A stretch of 64,000 bases of DNA. Origin: JAPPLB01 sp965208945 (lineage in GTDB: Bacteria; Acidobacteriota; Terriglobia; Bryobacterales; UBA6623). The notes beneath the pieces are model-generated. The model had not been told where the DNA came from. It saw nothing but the letters and a program-made list of their open reading frames with translations, and did no database searches. Every line of letters begins with the position of its first letter. Within the stretch, counting starts at the first letter, position 1. Both the position numbers and the translations under genes were made by a program. The stretch covers positions 4,278,001-4,342,000 of the forward strand of contig OZ242366.1 of NCBI GenBank assembly GCA_965208945.1. Reading direction: 5' to 3'. This document shows, one piece after another, positions 55,169 to 64,000 of the stretch.

Positions 55169-56128
55169 CTAGTCTTCTTTCTCGTACCGAGCCTGAAACT
55201 GATCCAATCGGTCGCGAGTCAGCTCGCCTCGATGCACAACCAATCGGTAACGAAACTTCAACGACTCATCCGTGGGAATACGGGTCAAATACCGTCCTGG
55301 ATAAGCCGCATTCTGCATGCTGCCGCTGGATCGCAGGATCCAGGACTGTGGAAAGCCGGGCGAGGAGGGGTGTGTCAGGACGGTGAGTCCACTGCCGGGC
55401 TTGACGCCATAGGAGCCCGAGAAGTCCAGCCAGGGACCGGCCCTGACGGATGTCACGCGGGGGGTGACGGGGCCGTTGTGTCCCAGGAACCGAATGTCCT
55501 TCGGAAGGCGGATGCGTGTGGAGAATCCTCCATAGCCTTTGACGTCCTCGGAGCCGCCGATGCGAACATCGTCTTCCAAAGCCGTCAGCTCGATCGTGAA
55601 GTCGATCTTGCGGATGTTGCCCTCTTGAGCGTGAGCACGGACCGTCGTGGTCTCCTCCACAAAGGGCTTCTGCTTACCTCTGTCGTCAAGCCAGCGGGGA
55701 GACTTCCAGTGCAGCTTGACCCACACGGCAGCCGATTCCTTTTCGCGAGGAAGGATCTCACTGTCCTGAACTTCCCAGATCGAGTCCTCGTTGATCCACT
55801 GATCACCCACTCGTTTGCCGTTTACGACGACCTGATGCCAGGCCCAGAAGATTCCTCGGTGGTGTCGATGGTCCTCGGGAAAATCTTCCGTCAACACGTT
55901 GCCGTCGAGGTCATACAAGGGATGGATGTAGTTCGATCGCTTGTACTTCCCGTTGAGCGATTTTGCCGTTAGCTGATAGAAGAAAACCTTGTCCGGGCCC
56001 TCTCGAAACAGAAAGCCTTCGTCCTCCCTCACGATTGCCATGGACCCGGCCGTAACTGTGTCCGCGGCTGCGGACACGGCCAGCAAGAGGAAGAGGGTTA
56101 GAGAGACCGCGGCTTTGAATCGTTGCAT
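55169..56128 (-). CDS. Exported DUF6807 (PmoA-like) protein
   Basis: A 319-residue exported protein (signal AVSLTLFLLLAVSAAA). The mature part matches the DUF6807/'PmoA' family: an early FLFREGPDKVFFYQLT, YIHPLYDLDGNVLTEDFPED, the conserved HHRGIFWAWHQV and late WLDFSGSYG with YLTRIPTDESLKFRYRLVVH. Despite the family nickname there is no link to methane monooxygenase; members are often next to sugar dehydrogenases or glycan enzymes. I begin at the ATG at 56128; an upstream open frame to 57136 is antisense to the next gene. It is divergent from the CBM9-like gene. Confidence 0.85.
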   Translation of the reverse strand: MQRFKAAVSLTLFLLLAVSAAADTVTAGSMAIVREDEGFLFREGPDKVFFYQLTAKSLNGKYKRSNYIHPLYDLDGNVLTEDFPEDHRHHRGIFWAWHQVVVNGKRVGDQWINEDSIWEVQDSEILPREKESAAVWVKLHWKSPRWLDDRGKQKPFVEETTTVRAHAQEGNIRKIDFTIELTALEDDVRIGGSEDVKGYGGFSTRIRLPKDIRFLGHNGPVTPRVTSVRAGPWLDFSGSYGVKPGSGLTVLTHPSSPGFPQSWILRSSGSMQNAAYPGRYLTRIPTDESLKFRYRLVVHRGELTRDRLDQFQARYEKED

Positions 56129-56245
56129 GGCAAAGGCTCCGTCTGCCGAGTATAACCCTGGGGGGCGAGATGTGTTGGCGCATGCGACGTTGGCCTCCGT
56201 TGCAGAACGTGAGAGGATAGAGGCGATCTTCAGAGAATTCGAGAC

Positions 56246-56989
56246 ATGACCCCTCTGGCGCGTTACCGCTTGCCTCTCCTGCTGGCCGCCCCATTGCTCT
56301 GTCTTGCCCAGGGGAAGCCGTCCTACGACATCTACCGAACAGCCGAGCCTATTTTGATCGACGCCCACCTCGATGAGGCAGCCTGGCAGGCGGCGGTCCC
56401 GGTGGGAGACTTCCACTTCAACTGGTGGAGCGGGGGCGAGAAGGAGCAGACCGTAGCCAAGATCCTCTGGGACGACGTGAATCTCTACATCGGCTACTAC
56501 TGCCGCGACAAGAACATCGCCGCCAATGTCACACGACGGCACGGCCCCGTCTCTCTCGACGATTGTGTCGAGGCCTTCATCAGCCCGAACCCTGACAAGG
56601 TGCATAACTACTACGGCTTCGAGATGAACGTCATCGGTACGATGCTCAACTTCACGCGCACCGACTGGTGGCGGGGCGGACGTCGCTCCGAGCCTGTCGG
56701 GGTGCGGCTGTGGACGTCGCACTACGGCCAATCGCTCAAAGTCGACACCCCCGGCGAGAATCATTGGATTCTCGAAGTGGCGATTCCCTTCAGGAACTTC
56801 GAGAAAGACGCGGCGCACACACCGCCCCGCGGCGGCGATCGCTGGCGGCTGAATCTCAATCGTTCCGGCGGGACTACGAACCCGCAGTACAGCACCTGGT
56901 CGCCGGTGAACACGGAGCGGCCGAACTTTCACGTGCCCCAGGACTTCGGCTGGGTGCGATTTGTGGAGACTCTGGTGGAGAAGCGCTGA
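56246..56989 (+). CDS. Exported carbohydrate-binding family 9-like protein
   Basis: A 247-residue exported protein (signal RLPLLLAAPLLCLAQ) consisting of one CBM9-like beta-sandwich. Typical features are ILIDAHLDEAAWQAAVPVGD, AKILWDDVNLYIGYYCRDKN, a DDCVEAFISPN strand and the HWILEVAIPFRNF block, ending FVPQ-like HVPQDFGWVRF. Such domains bind reducing sugar ends or sit in outer-membrane sensor proteins; here it stands alone. The next gene follows 42 bases downstream on the same strand. Confidence 0.88.
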   Translation: MTPLARYRLPLLLAAPLLCLAQGKPSYDIYRTAEPILIDAHLDEAAWQAAVPVGDFHFNWWSGGEKEQTVAKILWDDVNLYIGYYCRDKNIAANVTRRHGPVSLDDCVEAFISPNPDKVHNYYGFEMNVIGTMLNFTRTDWWRGGRRSEPVGVRLWTSHYGQSLKVDTPGENHWILEVAIPFRNFEKDAAHTPPRGGDRWRLNLNRSGGTTNPQYSTWSPVNTERPNFHVPQDFGWVRFVETLVEKR

Positions 56990-57031
56990 AAAGGGTTCGA
57001 AACCGTTCTCAAGCAAGGAGATTCCCAAGCA

Positions 57032-58168
57032 ATGAAACACCCGATGATTACGACGATCTGTTTGCTTTCGGTGCTGTTTTCCGGATCGACCCTTACCGCC
57101 GAACCCAAACGCGACCACCGCTTGCACCAATACCACTTTGGAGACATCTCGATCCCTCCGGCGTCAGCCGACGAGCCGACTGCGGAACGTCTGTCTATCG
57201 CGAAAGCGGGAGCCTATCTCGAAGACGGCGCGAAAGCCTGGGTGAACGATCGCGGCTGCGTTTCCTGCCACACAACAGGTTGGTACGGCATTCTCCGTCC
57301 GCAACTTTCGGGCTTGCTCGGCCCTCCTGAGCCGTCGTTTCGGTCTTTCCTCGAGCGCATCCTCCAGGAGACGCTTGCCGAGGAACGCAATAAGACAGAG
57401 CGAGGTACCGGCCCTGCGGAAGTCGTCTATTTGGCGGCGGCGCTGGCGGCATGGGATGCGCATATCGACAAGCAGCTTTCCTCCGAGACCGCCAAGGCGT
57501 TGGAGCTGATGTTCAGCGTGCAGCGCGGCAACGGCGCTTGGTATTCCGTCGAGACCTGGCCTCCGTTCGAGTCTGATGCCTACCAGCTTGCGACGGTTGC
57601 CGCCATGGCGGTGGGGCTGGCGCCCGAGTGGTTGGACCAGCATCAAGCCGATGATCTCGGATCGGGCTACCTTCGCTTGAAGCGTTACCTGAATTCCGTG
57701 GATCCCCCCCACGAATATGCGCGCGTTGCGCTCCTTTGGGCTTCTCGGCATCAGCCGGACCTTCTCGACACCGCCGGCAAGGAAGCCATCGTCAAGATGA
57801 TCCTCGACCGCCAGCGGCCGGATGGCGGTTGGTCAATTCGTTCCTTCGCGGAGCCTGAGCAGTGGGGCGTCGGCAACCGCAGTGAGCGGCTGCGTGCGGA
57901 AGCGGACTTCGGCGAGCCCGCAAGCGACGGCCACCAGACCGGCCTCTCGATCATCGTGCTGTCTCAGGCCGGCCTTCCGTCATCGCACCCTGCCCTCAAA
58001 CGCGGGATCGCTTGGCTGGAGCGGAACCAGAGGCAGTCCGGGCGGTGGTGGACGAAATCTCTCAATACCGACAAGTGGAGTTTTATCACCTACACCGGCA
58101 CGCTCTACCCTGTTCTGGCGTTGACTCTGATGGACTCGGCGCCGGGTGATTCTCCCGCTGCTCAATGA
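57032..58168 (+). CDS. Exported squalene-cyclase-fold protein with a CxxCH motif
   Basis: A 378-residue protein with a signal peptide (TTICLLSVLFSGSTLTA). Near residue 72 it has RGCVSCHTTGWYG, a c-type heme CxxCH motif. The rest is an alpha/alpha-barrel of the prenyltransferase/squalene-cyclase type: AALAAWDAH, FSVQRGNGAWYS, ILDRQRPDGGWSIRSF and GIAWLERNQRQSGRWWTKS. The DxDD motif of true hopene cyclases is absent, so cyclisation is unlikely. Similar 'squalene cyclase' proteins with CxxCH occur in Planctomycetes and Acidobacteria, with unknown function. Probably co-transcribed with the CBM9-like gene. Confidence 0.82.
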   Translation: MKHPMITTICLLSVLFSGSTLTAEPKRDHRLHQYHFGDISIPPASADEPTAERLSIAKAGAYLEDGAKAWVNDRGCVSCHTTGWYGILRPQLSGLLGPPEPSFRSFLERILQETLAEERNKTERGTGPAEVVYLAAALAAWDAHIDKQLSSETAKALELMFSVQRGNGAWYSVETWPPFESDAYQLATVAAMAVGLAPEWLDQHQADDLGSGYLRLKRYLNSVDPPHEYARVALLWASRHQPDLLDTAGKEAIVKMILDRQRPDGGWSIRSFAEPEQWGVGNRSERLRAEADFGEPASDGHQTGLSIIVLSQAGLPSSHPALKRGIAWLERNQRQSGRWWTKSLNTDKWSFITYTGTLYPVLALTLMDSAPGDSPAAQ

Positions 58169-58173
58169 CCTAG

Positions 58174-58350
58174 CCTGCATTTCTCACCACGTGGCGAGGC
58201 GAAGTGCGTGAGAGGGCCGTCAGGACGAGGTGCGCGCCGCTTGGCGCGCGCAGGCGTACTTGAACAGTACGTTGAGCACGGCAAGCAAGCGCAACGAAGT
58301 CCTGGCGGTCGTATCGTGTGCTTTGGCCGTCGGGTGGTGAGAAATGCAGG
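58174..58350 (-). repeat. Family A repeat, copy A12 (full length, inverted)
   Basis: A 177-bp copy that almost exactly fills the 182-base gap between convergent genes. The centre (GTACTTGAACAGTAC on the plus strand) is intact and unoccupied. Both outer flanks are symmetrical (TAG and CTA); the CTA is the stop codon of the phosphoesterase gene. Confidence 0.96.
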
Positions 58351-59310
58351 CTAGGAGCTGAATCTATTCTCGAAATCGAGGAAGATCAGGAACTGGCTTG
58401 AGATGTCCGTCTCATGCTTCTTCAGTGAGGGCGAGTAGGTCTTGACGAGGATGCGGCGCTTCTCCGGTTCGAATCGAAACGTCCGCATCCAGCCCTCTCC
58501 GCCATTTTTGCGGAATTGGTAGTCGGCCAGGATCTCGAAGACGTCTCGAGAGGAGTCGTTGGTGGACACCTGAAACCACTCGCCGCCAAACTTGCCCCAG
58601 TGGCCGCACACCACCATGAAGATCTGCGGGTTTGGCTTGATCAGCTTTTGCCAGATCGCTTCTCCGGAATTGCCGATATCCTTGCGGTAGAAAGGCGCCC
58701 GGTCGCGCGAACGCGTCTGGTCGTGCAAGTAGATATGGGTGGAAACGATCGTTGGCACACCTTCGTGCTTCTCTAGCACTGACTTCGCCCATGCAATGGC
58801 GGGATCCGGCACGTCCGCCTCGAGGTGCATGATCAGGAACTCCCGGCCCCCGCCGTTGAAGACCTGGTAGGAATTGATACCGTTCTCCGATGCGCCCCGA
58901 TACCACTCTTCGGTCCGGAAGCGCTGGGGGCCAAACCAGCGGCGGAAGGCCTTCGCCCGTCCCCGCGGATCGCCGCGGTCGTAGTCGTGGTTTCCGATGG
59001 CAACGCCCCAAGGCACAATGCCGTCCAGTCTCGACATGGCGCCATCGGCCACTCGCCACTCTCTCTCGACTTCGTCGCCGCTTTGAACGATGTCGCCGAT
59101 GTGGGTCACGAAGGCGATGTTTTCCTTCTTCGCATTGGCGGCGATCCACTTGGTTTGGTCGTCGAAAAACTTGGGAAACTTTTCACTGTAGAACTGGGTA
59201 TCGGGCAGCATCACGAACGTGAATGCGCCCGGCTCGGTCTTGGCGACGGCTCCCCATACAAACAGGCCGCCGATCAGCGCCAAGACGACAAGCGGATCGA
59301 CCTTGCGCAT
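58351..59310 (-). CDS. Exported metallophosphoesterase
   Basis: A 319-residue calcineurin-like phosphoesterase with a signal peptide (VVLALIGGLFVWGAVA). Metal-binding motifs appear in order: FVMLPDTQFYS, THIGDIVQSGDE, AIGNHDYDRGD, VSTHIYLHD and VVCGHWGKFGGE. The first D-x-H is replaced by DTQ, a common variant in this exported subfamily. It probably hydrolyses a phosphodiester or nucleotide in the periplasm; the substrate is unknown. The stop codon TAG is provided by the edge of repeat A12. Confidence 0.9.
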   Translation of the reverse strand: MRKVDPLVVLALIGGLFVWGAVAKTEPGAFTFVMLPDTQFYSEKFPKFFDDQTKWIAANAKKENIAFVTHIGDIVQSGDEVEREWRVADGAMSRLDGIVPWGVAIGNHDYDRGDPRGRAKAFRRWFGPQRFRTEEWYRGASENGINSYQVFNGGGREFLIMHLEADVPDPAIAWAKSVLEKHEGVPTIVSTHIYLHDQTRSRDRAPFYRKDIGNSGEAIWQKLIKPNPQIFMVVCGHWGKFGGEWFQVSTNDSSRDVFEILADYQFRKNGGEGWMRTFRFEPEKRRILVKTYSPSLKKHETDISSQFLIFLDFENRFSS

Positions 59311-59382
59311 GCCCCCTCCTTATTCGACATCAGGGATGTCTTGAGCTACAAGCTTAGCAATTCTCATTTACGTTTCGAACAG

Positions 59383-59556
59383 CCTGCATTTCTCGCCACG
59401 CGGCGTACTTGCTGAATCGCCTCCTTCACCCCTCGGGTCATGAATCACGGTCTCTCCGGTTCACCGGCCGTCAGACATTTCTTCTCGAGCGAATCAGTCC
59501 TCCGGCGAAGGTTTTCACGAATCAAGAGACACGAGACACGAATCACGGCCTTTTAC
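59383..59556 (-). repeat. Truncated family A end (A13) followed by inverted family B
   Basis: CCTGCATTTCTCGCC at 59383 is a family A end cut off after about 26 bases. From 59425 the reverse complement of family B follows (ACACGAGACACGAATCACGG, CATTTCTTCTCGAGCG). There is no full gene in 59311-59723. Confidence 0.8.
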
Positions 59557-59562
59557 CGGCGT

Positions 59563-59637
59563 TCACCCGACGGTCGAGCCGGCGCAAGCAGCAAGGATCG
59601 CCGAAAAGGCTACGAATAGCAGGGTCTCGCGTTTCAT
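59563..59637 (-). pseudogene. Orphan lipoprotein leader, gene body lost
   Basis: A 24-codon frame that reads as a complete lipoprotein signal, MKRETLLFVAFSAILAACAG with lipobox LAAC, then STVG and TGA. The sequence after the lipobox is family A-like (ACCCGACGGTCGAG on the plus strand). It looks like a lipoprotein gene whose mature part was removed by a repeat-associated deletion, or a very small lipoprotein. The lipobox quality argues against chance. Confidence 0.45.
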
Positions 59638-59723
59638 TCCGTATGGGCCTGTTTTAACTTCAGTCTGGGTGTCTGAAATACTGAAAGGTTTTCGTCAGGC
59701 ATGTGCTGTAATGACTTGTCTAC

Positions 59724-61142
59724 ATGGACGGTTTGAAGGCTCAGCCGGCGTACAGGATCGCGGATCTGGTCCGCAAGCGGAAGGTGTCGCCGATCGAGGT
59801 CGTGGATGAGCACCTGCGGCGGATTGAGCAGGTCAATCCGCATCTGAATGCGTTTGTAGACGTAGACGCTGAACGGGTACGGCGGGAGGCCCGGAAGGCT
59901 GAAGAGGCCTTGTCGAGGGACGTTGCGGTAGGGCCGCTTCACGGCGTTCCCATGTCGATCAAGAGCTCGATCGAGGTGCGTGGGCTGCGTTGTGAGTGCG
60001 GCACGCGGCTGCGGGAAGGACACATCGCGGAGAGTGACGCCGTGCTGGTCGAACGCCTGCGTGCGGCGGGAGCCCTCATCCTTGGGGTGACAAACGTCCC
60101 GGACTTGTTGGTCGCGTACGAGACGGACAACTTGCTCTATGGCCGCACGAACAGTCCCTGGAATCCGGACTACACGGCCGGAGGGTCGAGCGGAGGCGAG
60201 TCGGCGGCCGTGGCGTCGGGCTGCTCAGCGCTGGGGATCGGTTCCGACGGTGGCGGCTCGATTCGCGTGCCGGCGCATTTTTGTGGTCTCTACGGGTTCA
60301 AGCCGACGGCGGGGCTGATCCCCCGAACAGGCCATTGGCCGGATTGCATCGGTCCGTCCGCCCTGCTGGCTTCGGTGGGTCCTCTTGCTCGGAGTGCGTT
60401 TGATTTGGAGCTTGTTCTCGACGCCGCGATGGGCGAGGATGCGTCGGATCCCTCGAGCGGCCCATTCGCGCTCGAAGGTGCAGGGGCGGACTTGACACGC
60501 CGGGTCAAGATCGGCTTCTACGAGGATGACGGAGTAACGCCCGTCACCAGCGAGACGAAACAAGCGGTGCGCGATGCCTGCAAGGTCTTCGAGGACCAGG
60601 GGTTCAGCGTCGAACCGTTCCGCCCCGAGGGGCTGGAGTCGGCGCACGAGCTTTGGTGGATGCTTTTCAGTATCGCCGGCGCCGAACGGCTCCAGCCGCT
60701 CATCGAAGGGAAGGAAGATCAACTGCACGCTTTGGTTCAGGATCTGCTGGAGCCGCCGGAAGACTCTCGCAATGCTTCGCTGCGTGAATTTCTCCAGGTA
60801 TGGGACACAAGGGACTGGATGCGCGCCCAATTGCTTGCGCGCATGCAGGAGTACCGTGCGCTGATCTGTCCGGTGGCTTCGATTCCGGCGTTCCGCCACC
60901 GCGAACGGTCTTGGACAATCAGCGGACGAGAAGTCACCTATGCGAAAGCGTTTTCGTACTGTCAAGTGTTCAATCTTCTCGGAAACCCGGCGGTCGTCGT
61001 CCCGGTGGGGCATTCCAACGAGGGCCTCCCGATCGGTGTGCAGATCGTGGGACGACCGTTTGAAGATCGCTTGATCCTCGCTCTGGCCGAACGGTTCGAG
61101 CAGGCGGTGGGCGCCTGGAAACCGCCACCCGAACCGGCCTGA
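59724..61142 (+). CDS. Amidase-signature hydrolase
   Basis: A 472-residue amidase-signature enzyme. The Ser-cisSer-Lys triad is Lys80 in HGVPMSIKSS, Ser155 in TAGGSSGGESAAVASG, and nucleophile Ser179 in GSDGGGSIRVPAHFCG. YGFKPTAGLIPRTG follows as usual. The family covers GatA, acylamidases and fatty-acid amide hydrolases. With no gatC/gatB neighbours and a divergent C-terminus, a catabolic amidase is more likely than GatA. It has no signal peptide. The ATG at 59724 is preceded by a weak ribosome-binding site. Confidence 0.9.
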   Translation: MDGLKAQPAYRIADLVRKRKVSPIEVVDEHLRRIEQVNPHLNAFVDVDAERVRREARKAEEALSRDVAVGPLHGVPMSIKSSIEVRGLRCECGTRLREGHIAESDAVLVERLRAAGALILGVTNVPDLLVAYETDNLLYGRTNSPWNPDYTAGGSSGGESAAVASGCSALGIGSDGGGSIRVPAHFCGLYGFKPTAGLIPRTGHWPDCIGPSALLASVGPLARSAFDLELVLDAAMGEDASDPSSGPFALEGAGADLTRRVKIGFYEDDGVTPVTSETKQAVRDACKVFEDQGFSVEPFRPEGLESAHELWWMLFSIAGAERLQPLIEGKEDQLHALVQDLLEPPEDSRNASLREFLQVWDTRDWMRAQLLARMQEYRALICPVASIPAFRHRERSWTISGREVTYAKAFSYCQVFNLLGNPAVVVPVGHSNEGLPIGVQIVGRPFEDRLILALAERFEQAVGAWKPPPEPA

Positions 61143-61210
61143 TGGGTATGTGAATTACTTCAGACTGGCTTTCGATCGTCCAACCGGTTCGTTCAGCGGC
61201 AAGCCGCTAA

Positions 61211-61440
61211 CCTGCATTTCTCACCACGTGGCGAGGCGAAGTGCGTGAGAGGGCCGCCAGGACGAGGCGCGAGCCGGACGGAGGAAAAAGGCGCGAGCCG
61301 CTTGGCGCGCGCAGGCGTACTTAAACCGTACGTTGAGCACGGTAAGCAAGCGCAACGAAGTCCTGGCGGTCGTATCGTGTGCTTCGACCGTCGGGTGGTG
61401 AGAAATGCAGGTTAGTCCGTCATGTGGTGAGGAATGCAGG
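61211..61440 (-). repeat. Family A repeat, copy A14 (inverted, long variant) plus a duplicated end
   Basis: 61211-61411 is a 201-bp inverted copy with the same 24-base insertion as A11 and an altered centre (GTACTTAAACCGTAC). A second partial terminus (TGTGGTGAGGAATGCAGG) follows at about 61417-61440. The flanks are TAA/TTA. Confidence 0.9.
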
Positions 61441-61533
61441 TTACGGGTAGTCTCGCCAGCGTTTGAGTGTACGACGCGAACATCTTCAGGCTGGATCCTT
61501 CGTCCCCGGACCCTGATCACCGGCCGGCGAAGT

Positions 61534-61563
61534 TTGCTCGGGTTCGCAGGGAGTTGATACAAT
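61534..61563 (+). promoter_or_regulatory. Possible sigma-70 promoter upstream of icd
   Basis: TTGCTC at 61534-61539 and TACAAT at 61558-61563 are separated by 18 bases, about 160 bases before the icd start. It is the best -35/-10 match in the 280-base gap after repeat A14. Transcription start is not known. Confidence 0.35.
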
Positions 61564-61721
61564 TCCATTCTTGATGAGCCGAGCCTGAGGTTCTGTAGAT
61601 CGGAACACACCGGTCAGGTTCGATCCTTCCACCGTTTCCTGGGCGCAACCCGAAACAGAATTTGGGAAGACGCCGCTGTGTCTGGAAACGGAGGGGCCTC
61701 CAGCCACAAACGGGAGCATGC

Positions 61722-62963
<1,242 letters not shown>

Positions 62964-62966
<3 letters not shown>

Positions 62967-63126
62967 CAGCCCGTGTTGAAACCCCGCGTAGCACCGAGAG
63001 CGGCGAGGCGCCTGGCTGACAAGGCGCGACGAGGGAGCATATTGGACATATTCGACCGAGGAGCAACGCAGTTCAGCCGGGATGCATCGCCGCTTGAATG
63101 CAGCGAGGCCTTTTGACACGGGCTGT
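62964..63126 (-). repeat. Family C repeat, copy C2 (inverted relative to C1)
   Basis: About 163 bp bounded by TAGCAGCCCGTG and CACGGGCTGT. Read on the minus strand it matches C1 at 14324-14488 over its whole length with a handful of differences. It fills nearly the whole icd-mdh gap and includes the icd stop codon. Confidence 0.9.
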
Positions 63127-63155
63127 TAAGACCACGGCGACAAGGAGAGAAGCAG

Positions 63156-64000
63156 ATGAGACCCAAAGTTACCGTAGTAGGCGCGGGAAACGTCGGAGCG
63201 AGTTGCGCGCTGCGGCTCGTTGACAAGGAATTGGCCGACGTTGTGCTCGTGGACATCGTCGAGGGAGTGCCTCAAGGCAAGGCGCTCGACATGCTCGAGG
63301 CTGCGCCGATCGAGGGTTCGGACGTGAAGGTGAGCGGGTCGAACGATTACGAGGTCACCGCCAACTCCGACATTGTCGTCATCACGGCCGGCTCGCCTCG
63401 CAAGCCGGGCATGAGCCGCGATGACCTGTTGCTGGGCAACGCCAGGATCATGCGGGCCTGTGTCAAGTCGGCCGTGAAGTACTCGCCGGACAGCATTCTG
63501 ATCATCGTGTCGAATCCGCTGGATGCGATGTGCCATGTGGCCTACGACGAGAGCGGATTTTCGAAGAATCGTGTCATCGGAATGGCGGGCGTGCTGGATA
63601 CCGCCCGCTTCCGGACATTTCTCGCGGAGGCCGCAGACGTTTCGGTCGAGCAAGTGAACGCGTTCGTTCTGGGCGGACACGGCGATACGATGGTTCCGCT
63701 CGTGCGCTTCACCAACGTGGCGGGGATTCCTGTGACCGAGTTGATCGACGCGGAAACGCTGGACAAGATCGTCGACCGCACCCGCAATGGCGGCGCGGAG
63801 ATCGTCAAGTACCTGAAAACAGGCAGCGCCTACTACGCGCCGTCGTCGGCTGTTGTCGAGATGGTCGAATCGATTTTGAAGGACAAGAAGAAAGTGCTGC
63901 CGTGCGCAGCCTATCTCGAAGGCGAGTACGGTGCTGACGGCTTGTTTGTCGGCGTTCCGGTGAAGCTGGGTTCCCATGGTATCGAGAAGATCTACGAGCT
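63156..64000 (+). CDS. mdh: Malate dehydrogenase, truncated by the right window edge
   Basis: The first 281 residues of a lactate/malate dehydrogenase-family enzyme, most likely the Chloroflexus/Bacillus-type MDH that oxidises malate to oxaloacetate. The NAD motif is VTVVGAGNVGASCA. The mobile substrate loop is AGSPRKPGMSRDDLL with the arginines expected for malate rather than Gln of lactate enzymes. IIVSNPLDAMCHV and the catalytic His in VLGGHGDTMVPL follow. AAGGAGAG lies seven bases before the ATG. About 30 residues are missing at the edge. Confidence 0.94.
   Translation, partial: MRPKVTVVGAGNVGASCALRLVDKELADVVLVDIVEGVPQGKALDMLEAAPIEGSDVKVSGSNDYEVTANSDIVVITAGSPRKPGMSRDDLLLGNARIMRACVKSAVKYSPDSILIIVSNPLDAMCHVAYDESGFSKNRVIGMAGVLDTARFRTFLAEAADVSVEQVNAFVLGGHGDTMVPLVRFTNVAGIPVTELIDAETLDKIVDRTRNGGAEIVKYLKTGSAYYAPSSAVVEMVESILKDKKKVLPCAAYLEGEYGADGLFVGVPVKLGSHGIEKIYE

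Noticed and set aside
55169..57136. 655-codon minus-strand frame as a single large protein
   Set aside because: Only the last 319 codons show a signal peptide and DUF6807 motifs; the upstream part is antisense to the CBM9-like gene.

Overview
The window is a GC-rich stretch of bacterial chromosome. The gene set suggests an acidobacterial-type Gram-negative: a TonB-dependent receptor with an N-terminal carboxypeptidase-regulatory domain, many Sec-exported hydrolases and orphan secreted proteins, an ECF sigma/anti-sigma operon, a DUF6599-like protein and a giant secreted Rhs protein. Phylum placement is an inference from gene content. No 16S rRNA gene lies in the window.

Layout. 1-7.9 kb: a minus-strand Rhs locus. 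A Sec-exported Rhs protein carries a GH24 lysozyme-like tip, followed 34 bases later by an exported candidate immunity protein and then by a displaced partial copy of the Rhs core that runs off the left edge. 8.4-12.8 kb: two paralogous secreted Ig-like-repeat proteins, the first frameshifted at its tail. 13.1-18.1 kb: two luciferase-like monooxygenases around an atypical Nramp-fold transporter and a cyclase-family protein. 18.3-24.1 kb: a sialidase-like lipoprotein, tRNA-Arg(ACG), a repeat-dense gap and a TonB-dependent receptor. 24.2-30 kb: etfBA, acpP-fabF, lexA and an ECF sigma operon. 30.2-33.1 kb: an AraC remnant, an amidohydrolase and a GlcE-like flavoprotein. 33.2-42.8 kb: two identical IS1111/IS110-type elements flanking an AttE/AttFG/AttH-type ABC operon, threonine synthase and a lytic transglycosylase. 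42.7-64 kb: mostly housekeeping and secreted enzymes (DUF4864, cupin, SecA, a trans-sulfuration-type enzyme, sulfatase, 2OG oxygenase, MATE, YhhQ, DUF6807, CBM9-like, a cyclase-fold CxxCH protein, phosphoesterase, amidase), ending with icd and a truncated mdh.

Repeats dominate the intergenic space. Family A is a ~177-bp imperfect palindrome starting CCTGCATTTCTCACC, with about 14 full or partial copies in both orientations. It fills six of the eight native convergent gene junctions, and its outer TAG/CTA supplies the stop codon of four genes. Family B (~100 bp) contains tandem ATTCGTG units. Family C (~165 bp) has two inverted copies.

Two systems stand out. First, both IS elements sit at the exact centre of family A copies. 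The noncoding DNA 3' of each transposase holds two guide pairs arranged like an IS110/IS1111 bridge (seek) RNA. The target guides match the family A centre 9/9 and 9/9, and the donor guides match the element ends 7/7 and 6/7. The element therefore appears programmed to insert into the host's own dispersed repeat. Second, the Rhs lysozyme tip and its exported partner form a composition-distinct toxin/immunity cassette that cuts into an otherwise duplicated Rhs core.
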